37,182 bases of DNA. Source: DASQWC01 sp035640475 (GTDB lineage Bacteria > Actinomycetota > JAICYB01). The notes under the pieces were generated by a model. The model was not told where the DNA came from. It saw only the letters and a program-made list of their open reading frames with translations, and did no database searches. Every line of letters starts with the position of its first letter. Within the stretch, counting starts at the first letter, position 1. The stretch spans positions 1 through 37,182 of the forward strand of contig DASQWC010000070.1 in NCBI GenBank assembly GCA_035640475.1, written 5' to 3'. This document shows positions 1 through 8,613 of the stretch, in pieces. A program made the translations under genes and the position numbers.

Positions 1-734
1 GGCTCGGGTATGCGGAGCAAGACCCGACGGCCGACATCGAAGGGTTTGACGCGGCCGCCAAGACCGCCATCCTTGCGTCGATCGCCTTCCGTTCACGCGT
101 GGTCGCGGGCCAGGTCTACCGCGAAGGCATCTCGCACATCACCCATCAGGACATCGAATACGCGCATCGACTCGGCTACACCGTGAAGCTCGTGGCGATC
201 GCCGAAGAACTCGACGGCGAGATCGCCGTCCGAGTACACCCGGCCATGCTCCCCAGCTCGCACCCGCTTGCATCTGTCGGGGACTCGTTCAACGCCGTGT
301 TTATCGAAGGCGACAGCGTGGGCGAGCTCATGTTCTACGGGCGCGGCGCCGGTGGAGATCCGACGGGCTCGGCCGTCGTCGGTGACATCGTCGCAGCGTC
401 GCGCAATCTCGTCCACGGCGGGCGCACGCTCGGATGCACCTGTTACTTCGACAAGCGCGTTCTCCCCATCGACGAAATGGAGTCGCAGTACTACCTCCTG
501 TTGTCGGTTCAAGATCTTCCCGGCGTCCTTGCCCAGGTGGCCGCTGCGTTCGGACGACACGACATCTCGATCCGCTCGGTGTGGCAGGAGGGCTACGGAG
601 ACCAAGCGCAGCTCGTGATGGTCACCCACCGCGGCAAAGAAGCCAACCTCCAGGCGACCGTCGACGACCTCGGCCAACTCGAGGTCGTGAGTAAAGTCGT
701 CTCGGTGCTGCGGGTCGAGGGCGAGGAAGAGTAG
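1..734 (+). CDS. hom: Homoserine dehydrogenase, C-terminal part (partial at left edge)
   Basis: This is the 3' part of a homoserine dehydrogenase gene, reading in frame from base 3. The enzyme makes homoserine from aspartate semialdehyde with NAD(P)H in threonine and methionine synthesis. About 243 residues are visible. The opening LGYAEQDPTADIEGFDAAAK stretch is the conserved catalytic-domain segment of the family. The last ~80 residues, starting around SQYYLLLSVQDLPGVL, form a typical ACT regulatory domain, so feedback control by threonine is likely. The stop lies 2 bp before the GTG of thrC, so the genes are co-transcribed. The NAD-binding N-terminus lies outside the window. The identification is secure. 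Confidence 0.95.
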   Translation, partial: LGYAEQDPTADIEGFDAAAKTAILASIAFRSRVVAGQVYREGISHITHQDIEYAHRLGYTVKLVAIAEELDGEIAVRVHPAMLPSSHPLASVGDSFNAVFIEGDSVGELMFYGRGAGGDPTGSAVVGDIVAASRNLVHGGRTLGCTCYFDKRVLPIDEMESQYYLLLSVQDLPGVLAQVAAAFGRHDISIRSVWQEGYGDQAQLVMVTHRGKEANLQATVDDLGQLEVVSKVVSVLRVEGEEE

Positions 735-736
735 CC

Positions 737-1774
737 GTGCCCCTCTGGCGAGGGGTGATCGAGGAGTACCGCGATCGCCTCCCGGTCACCGACGCTACGC
801 CCGTCCTTACCCTGCAGGAGGGCGGCACGCCGCTCGTCAGGGCCGAGAGCGTCTCGGCCCGCACGGGGCTGGACGTCTACCTGAAATACGAAGGCGCCAA
901 CCCCACCGGGTCGTTCAAGGACCGCGGGATGTGCGTGGCGATCGCCAAGGCGATGGAGGACGGCGCCGGCGCGGTGATCTGCGGGTCGACGGGGAACACC
1001 TCGGCATCGGCGGCGGCCTACGCAGCAAAGGCCGGACTTCGGTGCATCGTGCTCGTCCCCCACGGCGGCATCACGCTCGGAAAGCTCGCGCAGGCACTCG
1101 TGCACGGTGCGGAGGTATTCGAGCTCGAGTCGAACTTCGACGATGCGCTGGGCATCGCGCGCGCGGTCGCCGACCGCTATCCGGTAGCGCTCGTGAACTC
1201 GGTGAACCCGAACCGCATCCAGGGACAGAAGACGTGCGCCTTCGAGATCGTCGACAACCTCGGACGAGCGCCCGACTACCACGTGATGCCGGTTGGCAAC
1301 GCCGGGAACATCACCGCGCAGTGGAAGGGGTATTCGGAATACGGTGCCGATCGTCCCGCGATGTTCGGCGTGCAAGCCGAAGGTGCGGCACCGTTTCTCA
1401 AAGGAGCGCCGGTGGAGAACCCGACAACGCTCGCATCGGCCATCCGTATCGGAAATCCGGCGTCGTGGGAAGGCGCCGTGAAAGCCGTGACCGAGTCGAG
1501 CGGCGCTTTCTTATCCGTTTCGGACGGAGACATCCTCGAGGCGTATCACGTTCTTGCCGAAGAGGAAGGTCTGTTCTGCGAACCGGCCTCGGCGGCATCG
1601 CTCGCGGGTTTCTTCAAGCTCGTCTCCGAAGATCGCTTGGAGCGCGGGAAGGTGTGCGTGCTCGTTCTCACCGGACACGGTTTGAAGGACCCGGACCGCG
1701 CGCTCGCCGAAGCCCCCGCGACCAAGCGCGTTCCTGCCGATCTCGAAACCGTCGCTCACTTGCTCGGCTGGTAA
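737..1774 (+). CDS. thrC: Threonine synthase
   Basis: A 345-residue PLP enzyme that converts O-phosphohomoserine to threonine, the last step of the pathway. The PLP lysine is K61 in NPTGSFKDRGM. A substrate and phosphate-binding segment CGSTGNTSASAAAYAAK follows, and the cofactor-phosphate loop is in VGNAGNITA. Length and motifs match the short, bacterial-type threonine synthases. The GTG start lies 2 bp after the hom stop, and the stop abuts the thrB start directly. The hom-thrC-thrB order is the common actinobacterial arrangement. No internal defect was seen. Confidence 0.96.
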   Translation: MPLWRGVIEEYRDRLPVTDATPVLTLQEGGTPLVRAESVSARTGLDVYLKYEGANPTGSFKDRGMCVAIAKAMEDGAGAVICGSTGNTSASAAAYAAKAGLRCIVLVPHGGITLGKLAQALVHGAEVFELESNFDDALGIARAVADRYPVALVNSVNPNRIQGQKTCAFEIVDNLGRAPDYHVMPVGNAGNITAQWKGYSEYGADRPAMFGVQAEGAAPFLKGAPVENPTTLASAIRIGNPASWEGAVKAVTESSGAFLSVSDGDILEAYHVLAEEEGLFCEPASAASLAGFFKLVSEDRLERGKVCVLVLTGHGLKDPDRALAEAPATKRVPADLETVAHLLGW

Positions 1775-2641
1775 GTGATCAAGGTCACCGCGCCTGCGTC
1801 GACGGCCAATCTCGGCCCGGGCTTCGATTGCCTGGGAGCTGCACTGTCGATCGGGCTCGAAGTGTCGGCAGCCGAGGGAGACGACGGCTGGGAGATCGAG
1901 GTTCCCGGCTCGGAGTCGCCGTCGCCGGACTTGTTGCTCCGCGCCGCCGAGGCCGTCGTCGGGGACCTGCCGCCGCTGAGCGGTGCAATTCGAAGCGAGA
2001 TCCCCTTGCAAGCGGGCCTCGGGTCTTCCGCGGCGGCGATCGCCGCCGGGCTGCTCCTCGGCTGCGCTCTCGCCGAACGCGCTCCCGTTGCGGGCGAGCT
2101 CCTCCAGCTCGGCGCGCCGATCGAAGGGCACCCGGACAATCTGGCCGCGGCGCTGTACGGCGGGCTCACGCTGGTCGTCCCGGTGGCCGGCGGCCTGGAC
2201 GTCCTGCCCTTCGTTCCGACGTCGTCGGTTCGGCCGTTTATCCTCCTGCCTCGTGAGCGGCTTGGGACGGCGGAGGCGAGGCGCGTGCTCCCGAGCGAGG
2301 TTCCGTTGGCCGATGCCGTCTCGAACACTGCGCGCGCGACCGGCCTCATCGCGTTGCTGAGCGGCGTCGTGTCGCCGTCGTCAGACCGGCTGTGGACCTA
2401 CACGCACGACCTCGTGCATCAGCCGCACAGGGCGCCGCTCATGCCCCGGACGGCCGAGGCGCTCGACAAGCTCAGGCAAGCAGGTGTGCCGGCGGCGCTG
2501 TCCGGGGCAGGCCCGTCCGTCGTGTGCTTGGTTGTCGTCGGCGAAGAGGAGGGTACGAAGGACGTTGTGAAGGAGCTCGACGGCTGGGATTTGCTTGAGC
2601 TGGACTGGAGCACCGACGGCGCCCGAATCGTGGAGCACTAG
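1775..2641 (+). CDS. thrB: Homoserine kinase (GHMP family)
   Basis: A 288-residue GHMP-family kinase that phosphorylates homoserine to O-phosphohomoserine for the threonine synthase encoded just upstream. The N-terminal ASTANLGPGFDCLG motif and the GHMP ATP-binding loop PLQAGLGSSAAA (from residue 77) are intact, and the C-terminal GAGPSVVCLV motif is present. The GTG start follows the thrC stop with no gap, and the stop TAG is followed at once by the ATG of the transketolase N gene. This indicates translation coupling through the whole block. Confidence 0.95.
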   Translation: MIKVTAPASTANLGPGFDCLGAALSIGLEVSAAEGDDGWEIEVPGSESPSPDLLLRAAEAVVGDLPPLSGAIRSEIPLQAGLGSSAAAIAAGLLLGCALAERAPVAGELLQLGAPIEGHPDNLAAALYGGLTLVVPVAGGLDVLPFVPTSSVRPFILLPRERLGTAEARRVLPSEVPLADAVSNTARATGLIALLSGVVSPSSDRLWTYTHDLVHQPHRAPLMPRTAEALDKLRQAGVPAALSGAGPSVVCLVVVGEEEGTKDVVKELDGWDLLELDWSTDGARIVEH

Positions 2642-3475
2642 ATGACACTCACGCAGACGTCGGACCTCAAGGAGCTGAAGGAAGTCGCGCGCAGGCTGCG
2701 CGTGAAGATCATCGAGATGACCGCGGCGGCCGGCAGTGGTCACCCGTCGACGTCGCTGTCGTCGGTCGAGATCGTGACCGCGCTCCACTTCTCGCGGATG
2801 CGGTGGGATCCGAAGAATGCCGGCTGGGACGACCGCGATCGCTTCATCATCTCGAAGGGCCACGGCGTTCCTGTGCTCTACGCGGCATATGCACAGGCCG
2901 GTGCGATTCCCGACGAGGAGCTGAAAACCCTGCGCCAGACCGGTTCCCGGCTGCAGGGTCACCCCGATCCGGTGCGGCTCCCGTTCGTCGAAGCCGCGAC
3001 GGGGTCCCTCGGTCAGGGATTGTCGATCGCGATGGGCCTTGCCATAGCGGCCAAGCTCGACAAGGCGTCCTGGAGGACCTACTGCTTGCTCGGCGACGGC
3101 GAATGCGAAGAGGGCCAGGTCTGGGAAGCCGCGATGTCCGCGCCGCGCTTCGAGCTCGACAATCTGTGCGCAATCGTGGACTTCAACAAGATCCAGCAGA
3201 CCTCGTCGGTCGAGGAGATCCTCCCGACACTCAATCCGCTGCCCGAGAAGTGGCGAGCGTTCTCATGGCACGTCATCGAGTGCGACGGCCATGACGTCCA
3301 AGCGCTCCTCGATGCTTTCGACGAGGCGGCGTCGACGACGGGCACGCCCACGGTCGTCATTGCGCACACCGTGAAAGGGAAGGGTGTGTCGTACATGGAG
3401 AACGCGAACGACTGGCACGGCAAGGCACCAAACGCCGATCAAGCGAAGCAGGCAATTGAGGAGATTCTTTCATGA
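2642..3475 (+). CDS. Transketolase, N-terminal (TPP-binding) subunit
   Basis: A 277-residue protein matching the thiamine-diphosphate-binding half of transketolase, which moves two-carbon units between sugar phosphates in the pentose phosphate pathway. The AAGSGHPSTSLSSVEI motif near residue 30 and the TPP/Mg motif GDGECEEGQVWEAAM with the following DFNK are present. It is about half the length of a full transketolase. The other half is the next gene, joined by a 4-bp ATGA overlap, as in split transketolases known from archaea and several bacteria. Its start touches the thrB stop, which puts it in the threonine operon. Confidence 0.93.
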   Translation: MTLTQTSDLKELKEVARRLRVKIIEMTAAAGSGHPSTSLSSVEIVTALHFSRMRWDPKNAGWDDRDRFIISKGHGVPVLYAAYAQAGAIPDEELKTLRQTGSRLQGHPDPVRLPFVEAATGSLGQGLSIAMGLAIAAKLDKASWRTYCLLGDGECEEGQVWEAAMSAPRFELDNLCAIVDFNKIQQTSSVEEILPTLNPLPEKWRAFSWHVIECDGHDVQALLDAFDEAASTTGTPTVVIAHTVKGKGVSYMENANDWHGKAPNADQAKQAIEEILS

Positions 3476-4434
3476 CCGATCGCGCGACACGTGAGGCCTT
3501 CGGAGACGCACTCGTACGGGCCGGCGAACGCAACCGAAATGTGGTCGCGATGGACGGGGACGTCGCAACGAGCGTGATGACGGCCGAGTTCGGCAAGCGC
3601 TTCCCCGATCGCTACTACCAATTCGGAATCGCGGAATCGAACTTCATCGGGGTGGCCGCGGGTCTCGCGATGGCGGGAAAGATTCCGTTTGCCGCTTCGT
3701 TCGCCTGTTTCATCACGGGACGTTTCGAGACCATCCGTATGTCGATCGGCTACAACCGGACGAACGTGCGCATCGTCGGCACGCACGTCGGTGTGGGCAT
3801 CGGCCCGGACGGACACTCCCAGATGGGGCTCGAGGACGCCGCGCTCATGCGCACCATTCCGAATATGGCGGTCATCCAGCCGGGAAGCGGGATCGAGGCC
3901 GAGCAGGCCGTTGACTACCTCGTCGAGCACCGCGGCCCGGCCTACCTGCGCTTGACGCGCCAGAAGGTGCGAGAGATCCACGACGAACGGTTCAAGTTCG
4001 AATTCGGTAAGGGCGTGCAGCTGCGACCCGGCACCGATGTCGCAATCGTTGCCTCGGGCGCGACCGTCGCCGAGGCGCTCGACGCGGCCGAGCTGCTCGA
4101 CAAGCACGGCATCTCGGCGGCGGTGGCGAATATTCACACGATCCAGCCGATCGATGCCGAATTGCTCGTCGAACTCGCCCAAATGTGCGGCCGAGTCGTC
4201 ACCGTTGAAGACCATGTGCCGGAGGGTGGTCTCGGAGGCGCGGTTGCCGAGGCGTTGAGCGAGCGCCGTCCGACACCGGTGCTTCGGTTGGGCGTTCGGG
4301 GGTTCGGCGAGTCCGGAGACCCGAAAGAGCTGTACGACCGTTTCGGCATCTCCGGAGAGCGCATCGCGCAGTCGACGGCCTCGTTCTGCGAGTCATCCGC
4401 CGAGATCGCGCTGGTCAGACAGGGCGCCGGCTGA
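3472..4434 (+). CDS. Transketolase, C-terminal subunit
   Basis: A 320-residue partner of the preceding gene, with the pyrimidine-binding and C-terminal transketolase domains. The segment FGIAESNFIGVAAGLAMAGK carries the glutamate expected to activate the thiazolium ring. The protein ends with the usual C-terminal domain (TVEDHVPEGGLGGAVAE region). It overlaps the N subunit by ATGA, giving coupled 1:1 synthesis. It could be confused with the split 1-deoxyxylulose-5-phosphate synthase-like family, but the N subunit fits transketolase better. It is the last gene before a new promoter. Confidence 0.92.
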   Translation: MTDRATREAFGDALVRAGERNRNVVAMDGDVATSVMTAEFGKRFPDRYYQFGIAESNFIGVAAGLAMAGKIPFAASFACFITGRFETIRMSIGYNRTNVRIVGTHVGVGIGPDGHSQMGLEDAALMRTIPNMAVIQPGSGIEAEQAVDYLVEHRGPAYLRLTRQKVREIHDERFKFEFGKGVQLRPGTDVAIVASGATVAEALDAAELLDKHGISAAVANIHTIQPIDAELLVELAQMCGRVVTVEDHVPEGGLGGAVAEALSERRPTPVLRLGVRGFGESGDPKELYDRFGISGERIAQSTASFCESSAEIALVRQGAG

Positions 4435-4442
4435 CAAGTCCG

Positions 4443-4471
4443 TTGCCGGGGTCCTGACCTTGAGTTAGGGT
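4443..4471 (+). promoter_or_regulatory. Candidate sigma70-type promoter for ftsEX
   Basis: TTGCCG (4443-4448) and TAGGGT (4466-4471) are separated by 17 bp in the 66-bp gap between the transketolase C gene and ftsE. A start point near 4478 would give a leader of about 22 nt. The geometry is right and the boxes are fair matches. This is inferred only from sequence. Confidence 0.4.
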
Positions 4472-4500
4472 GACCCGGGCCTCCAGCGGCCCCCGTTCTG

Positions 4501-5187
4501 ATGATCAAGACCGTCCACCTGTCCAAGGTGTACAGGGGTGAAGTGAAAGCCCTTGTGGATGTCAATATCGACATCTCAAAGGGCGAATTCGTGTTTCTCG
4601 TCGGACCGTCCGGGTCGGGGAAGTCGACTCTGACGAAGATCCTGACCAAGGACGAGGAGCCCACGGAGGGCGAGGTCTTCGTGGCCGGACGGCCGCTCAA
4701 CCGGCTCCCGAAATGGCGAGTGCCGTATTTGCGGCGCGCGCTGGGCGTCGTCTTCCAGGACTTCAAGCTCCTCGAGAACAAGACCGCATACGAGAACGTG
4801 TCGTTCGCGCTGGAGGTGATCGGGTACTCGGAACCAAAGATCCGTCCGCTCGTGCTCCAGACGCTCGAGCTCGTCGGCCTCTCCGACAAGCACGACCGCA
4901 TGCCGCACGAGCTGTCCGGCGGGGAGCAGCAGCGAGTGTCGATCGCGCGCGCGTTCGTCAACCGTCCGCAGATCCTGATGGCAGACGAGCCGACGGGGAA
5001 CCTCGACCCGGCGACGTCGCTCGAGATCGTCCGCCTGCTCGACCGCATCAACCGCACCGGGACGACGGTGATGATGACGACCCACGACCACACGATCGTC
5101 GATGCGATGCGCAGGCGCGTGATCGAGCTCGAAGGCGGGCACGTCGTGCGCGACCAGGACCGCGGCGTGTACGGCCCGAGGGACTGA
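4501..5187 (+). CDS. ftsE: Cell division ATP-binding protein FtsE
   Basis: A 228-residue ABC ATPase. Walker A is GPSGSGKST (residues 35-43), the signature is LSGGEQQR (from 138) and Walker B is ILMADEPTG (around 158-166). The family partner FtsX follows directly (GTG one base after the stop), which identifies this as FtsE rather than a transport ATPase. FtsEX acts at the division site and uses ATP hydrolysis to switch on extracytoplasmic peptidoglycan hydrolases. No strong Shine-Dalgarno sequence was seen before the ATG at 4501. The gene has its own candidate promoter upstream. Confidence 0.95.
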   Translation: MIKTVHLSKVYRGEVKALVDVNIDISKGEFVFLVGPSGSGKSTLTKILTKDEEPTEGEVFVAGRPLNRLPKWRVPYLRRALGVVFQDFKLLENKTAYENVSFALEVIGYSEPKIRPLVLQTLELVGLSDKHDRMPHELSGGEQQRVSIARAFVNRPQILMADEPTGNLDPATSLEIVRLLDRINRTGTTVMMTTHDHTIVDAMRRRVIELEGGHVVRDQDRGVYGPRD

Positions 5188-5188
5188 C

Positions 5189-6061
5189 GTGGCGCTCAAG
5201 GTCGGCTACTTCGTCCGCGAAGCGACGACGAACCTTCGCCGGAACAAGCTGATGACGGTCGCCGCCGTTCTGACGGCGGGCGTTTCGCTCCTGCTGCTGG
5301 GCGGCGTTCTGACGCTCGGTGACTTCGTCTCGAGCATCACGCGCGAGATCGAGAGCAAGGTCGAGGTCTCGGTCTTTCTCGCCGATACGATCACCGACTC
5401 GCAGCAGCAGGACGTGAAGCGCACCCTCGAGGGGTTGGACGTCGTCAGGCGCGTCTCGTACGTGTCGAAGGACGAAGCGTTCAAGGAGTTCAAGGAGCTC
5501 TATCGGGACCAGCCTGCGCTGTGGGAGAACATCGACGCCGACGTGCTGCCCGCGTCGTTCCGCGTCGAGCTTGCCGAGCCGGAGCGGGTCGACGTGGTCC
5601 GCTCGAAGCTCGACCGAAATCCTGCAGTTGAGGAGATAGCGGACCAGCGTGAGACCGTCCAGCGGCTCGTGCGCTTCACGGACCTTCTTCGGACCTTCTC
5701 GGTCGTCATGATCATCGTGCTGCTCGGCGCGGCCGTGCTGCTGATCTCCAATACGACGCAGCTCGCGATTTACGCGCGCCGCCGTGAGATCGAGATCCAA
5801 AAGCTCGTCGGTGCGACGAACTGGTTCGTCCGGCTGCCCTTCATGCTCGAGGGGATTACGGCCGGCGTCGCCGGGGCGGTCATCGCGCTGTTCTTGCTTG
5901 CCGTCGGCAAATCGATCGCGCGGTCGCAGTTCCCGGTGTGGATCCCGACGACGGCCCTGCACGGCATCGCGTTCGGCCAGACAATCTGGCTCGTGATGCT
6001 CGGGGTCATCGTCGGCGCGCTCGGCTCGGCGCTCGCCGTCCGGCGTTTCCTCGAGGTGTAA
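5189..6061 (+). CDS. ftsX: Cell division protein FtsX
   Basis: A 290-residue integral membrane partner of FtsE. The first membrane segment is at about residues 21-45, an extracytoplasmic domain of about 120 residues follows, and three more membrane segments lie at about 169-192, 215-240 and 262-284, the usual FtsX topology. The extracytoplasmic domain is the part that contacts a coiled-coil hydrolase in known systems. A candidate partner is encoded 1.3 kb downstream (7377-8579), beyond the convergent pabB-like gene. The GTG start is one base after the ftsE stop. Confidence 0.94.
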   Translation: MALKVGYFVREATTNLRRNKLMTVAAVLTAGVSLLLLGGVLTLGDFVSSITREIESKVEVSVFLADTITDSQQQDVKRTLEGLDVVRRVSYVSKDEAFKEFKELYRDQPALWENIDADVLPASFRVELAEPERVDVVRSKLDRNPAVEEIADQRETVQRLVRFTDLLRTFSVVMIIVLLGAAVLLISNTTQLAIYARRREIEIQKLVGATNWFVRLPFMLEGITAGVAGAVIALFLLAVGKSIARSQFPVWIPTTALHGIAFGQTIWLVMLGVIVGALGSALAVRRFLEV

Positions 6062-6113
6062 CGCCGCCTCTCGCAGCGCGCCCGTCGATCGAGCTGCTGG
6101 TCCGCGGTGAGAC

Positions 6114-7286
6114 CTAGACCGACCCGGCGATCTCCAGGAGCCTGCGCGCCTTCAGCTCGGTCTCTTCCCACTCCGCTTCCGGATCGGAGTCGGCAACGAT
6201 GCCGCCGCCGACGCCGAAGGAGGTGGAGCTCGGCGTCAACGTGAACGTGCGAATGGCGACGTTCAGGTCCACGACACGGGCGCCGGCGTCGATGAAGCCG
6301 ACGGCGCCGCAATAGACGCCTCTGCGCACCGGCTCCAGCAACTCGATGATCTGCAGCACGCGCGGCTTCGGGCAGCCGGTGACCGACGCCGGCGGAAACG
6401 TCGCGCGCAACGCATCGCCGAGTGTTGCGTCGGCTCGAAGCGTCCCGGTCACGGTGCTCACGAGGTGGTACAGGCCCGGATGTTGCTCGACGGCGTACAG
6501 ATCGGGGACGTGCACGCTGCCGTACTCACAGACACGACCGAGGTCGTTGCGCGCGAGGTCGACGATCATGACGTTCTCGGCCCGGTCCTTCTCGCTGTCC
6601 GCGAGCTGTACGGCATCGGTGGAGGTTCCCTTGATGGGCCGAGTCGTGACGGCCCGATCGTCGATGCGCAAGAAACATTCGGGGGAAGCCGAGACGACGG
6701 CGACGTCGCCCAGGCGAAGGAGGGCGGCGTGCGGAGCCGGGTTGTCGCGCACGACCCTCCGAAAGAGTGCAACCGGATCGGTGCGCTCCGGCGCTTCGAG
6801 CCGGCGCGTGAGGTTGACCTGGTAGCAGTCGCCGTCGCGGAGGTGCCGCAGGACGCGACCGACCGCTCGCTCCCACGACGCTCGGTCGAGACTCGATTGC
6901 CAGTCGCGTATCGGGCGCACTTCGCCGGGCGGCTGCGCCGCACCGAGCGCGCCGGAGCCTTCAACGACGACGTTGCCGGCCCCGTCGATCCGGATGCGTG
7001 TGTCGAACCGGACGAAATAGAGATCGGCGAGATCCGCAATCGGCGCGTTGGAATCCGGGACACGCTCGACTGCTCGACCGAGGTCGTAGGAGCAGTAGCC
7101 GGCCCACCAGCCGTCCCGGAGACCGTCGATCGCGGGAAATGCGTTCGCGCCCATCGCGCGGACGGCGTCGACGGGCTGCAGGCCGATCACGGTGTCCGGC
7201 CCGTCGCGCACGACGGCGATGTTCCCATCGGTCGGTAGACGCGCCAGCGCGTCGTCGACGGCCGATGAGACTCGCAGTGCACTCAT
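6114..7286 (-). CDS. pabB: Aminodeoxychorismate synthase component I (chorismate-binding enzyme)
   Basis: A 390-residue chorismate-utilising enzyme. Family motifs in order are RPIKGT, ENVMIVDLARNDLGRVCEYGSV, FPPASVTGCPKPRVLQIIE and GVGGGIVADSDPEAEW. The PIKGT lysine motif is typical of PabB, which makes 4-amino-4-deoxychorismate for folate; anthranilate synthase (TrpE) and the salicylate-type enzymes carry other residues here. The start is chosen at ATG 7286 because the family begins near this point. An in-frame ATG at 7304 is an alternative. It lies opposite to and between ftsX and the M23 hydrolase. No PabA or PabC is adjacent. Confidence 0.85.
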   Translation of the reverse strand: MSALRVSSAVDDALARLPTDGNIAVVRDGPDTVIGLQPVDAVRAMGANAFPAIDGLRDGWWAGYCSYDLGRAVERVPDSNAPIADLADLYFVRFDTRIRIDGAGNVVVEGSGALGAAQPPGEVRPIRDWQSSLDRASWERAVGRVLRHLRDGDCYQVNLTRRLEAPERTDPVALFRRVVRDNPAPHAALLRLGDVAVVSASPECFLRIDDRAVTTRPIKGTSTDAVQLADSEKDRAENVMIVDLARNDLGRVCEYGSVHVPDLYAVEQHPGLYHLVSTVTGTLRADATLGDALRATFPPASVTGCPKPRVLQIIELLEPVRRGVYCGAVGFIDAGARVVDLNVAIRTFTLTPSSTSFGVGGGIVADSDPEAEWEETELKARRLLEIAGSV

Positions 7287-7320
7287 CCGATTAGAGGACC
7301 ACATGCTCCGAAGGTGGTTC

Positions 7321-7349
7321 TTGAGGCGCCGATACGGGCGCGCTACCAT
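7321..7349 (+). promoter_or_regulatory. Candidate promoter for the M23 hydrolase gene
   Basis: TTGAGG (7321-7326) and TACCAT (7344-7349) lie 17 bp apart, in the divergent gap upstream of the hydrolase. A good ribosome-binding site GGGAG (7365-7369) sits 7 nt before the GTG at 7377, so the transcript leader would be about 20 nt. Confidence 0.5.
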
Positions 7350-7376
7350 GTGCTTTCAGTTAACGGGAGTTTCCTT

Positions 7377-8579
7377 GTGACCAACACAGTGAAGGCTCGC
7401 GCCGCGCTGTTTGCGCTTGTCGGCGCCCTGTCGGCGGCGGTTCCGGCTCCGGCCTTCGCACATCCGCAGACGCAGGCCGGAATCGAGCAGCGCATTGCCG
7501 AGCTGAGGCGGCTGCGGCAGGAGCTCGATGCCCGCGAGCAGGCCGTCCGGGCCGGGATCCCCGGCGTCGCACGACGCCGCGACGCGCTCACGCACGAGCT
7601 CGAGGAGCTGGAAGCCATCACGGCGGAGGTGCAGGGCCGGGTGAACGAAGCGGCCGGCGTCCTCGGGGGGATTCAGTCGCGGTTGGACGCCAAGAACACC
7701 GAGCTTCGGAAGGCCGAGAAGGCGATCGAGGCACGCGTGGACGGCATTCGCGATCGCGCCGTCCAGGTGTACAAGCACGGACCGGCGTCGCTGATCGACA
7801 TGGTCGTCGGCTCGGAAGGATTCGGAGAGTTCCTTAGGCGCTTCGCGTACATGGTGCACGTCGTGCGCACCGATAACGAGAAAGTCGCGGAGATCAAGCG
7901 CATGCGCGCGAATATCGTGCGGCAGCGCGACGCGATCGCCGAGCTTCGAGACCGTGCGTCGCGCCAAATGGCGGTTGTCGTGCACGAGCGCGATCACGCC
8001 GCGGCCATCCAACGGTCGGTCGCCGACGAGCGGCATGCGGTGGTCGGTGAGCTCCGCGGCAAATACGCGCAGATCGGCGATATCCAAGCGGAGAAGGAAC
8101 GCTACGAACAAGAGACGGCCGAGCTCCAGGCCGAGTCGATCCGGATCTCCGGTTTCCTCAAGGGCTACGCGGACGGCAACGCTACGGTCTCGCCGCGCGG
8201 AATGGTGTGGCCGGCATCCGGCCGGCTGACGTCGACCTACGGCTGGCGGACGCACCCGATCTTCAAGACCCGCCGGTTCCACGCGGGCATCGACATCGGT
8301 GCGCCTTCTGGCACCGCTGTCGTGGCTGCCGCAACGGGCAAGGTGGTCTACGCGGGGACGGCAACCGGCTACGGGAAGCACGTCATCGTCTCCCACGGCG
8401 GGGGACTGGCAACCCTGTATGGGCACCTGTCGTCGATCTCCTCGGGAGTGGGGGCCGTGCTGGCTCGCGGCGACTCCGTCGGCAGGGTCGGTTGTACCGG
8501 GTATTGCACCGGGCCGCATCTGCACTTCGAAGTGCGCATGAACGGCGAGCCCGACAACCCGTTGCGCTGGCTGCCGTAA
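7377..8579 (+). CDS. Secreted coiled-coil peptidoglycan hydrolase with M23 (LytM) domain, EnvC-like
   Basis: A 400-residue exported protein. A Sec signal peptide (about residues 1-29, ending APAFAHPQ) is followed by a long helical, charged coiled-coil region (about 33-265). The C-terminal M23 zinc endopeptidase domain has H302 and D306 in HAGIDIG and the HLH of HLHFE at 381-383, so the metal-binding residues look intact. EnvC-type proteins use the coiled coil to bind the FtsX outer loop, and the nearby ftsEX genes support that role. Unlike mycobacterial RipC or streptococcal PcsB, the catalytic domain is M23 rather than NlpC/P60 or CHAP. The GTG start is chosen by GGGAG 7 nt upstream and by the signal peptide. 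Confidence 0.9.
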   Translation: MTNTVKARAALFALVGALSAAVPAPAFAHPQTQAGIEQRIAELRRLRQELDAREQAVRAGIPGVARRRDALTHELEELEAITAEVQGRVNEAAGVLGGIQSRLDAKNTELRKAEKAIEARVDGIRDRAVQVYKHGPASLIDMVVGSEGFGEFLRRFAYMVHVVRTDNEKVAEIKRMRANIVRQRDAIAELRDRASRQMAVVVHERDHAAAIQRSVADERHAVVGELRGKYAQIGDIQAEKERYEQETAELQAESIRISGFLKGYADGNATVSPRGMVWPASGRLTSTYGWRTHPIFKTRRFHAGIDIGAPSGTAVVAAATGKVVYAGTATGYGKHVIVSHGGGLATLYGHLSSISSGVGAVLARGDSVGRVGCTGYCTGPHLHFEVRMNGEPDNPLRWLP

Positions 8580-8613
8580 CGCACCGCCGGCCGAGGCGTA
8601 GCGTAGGACGGTC

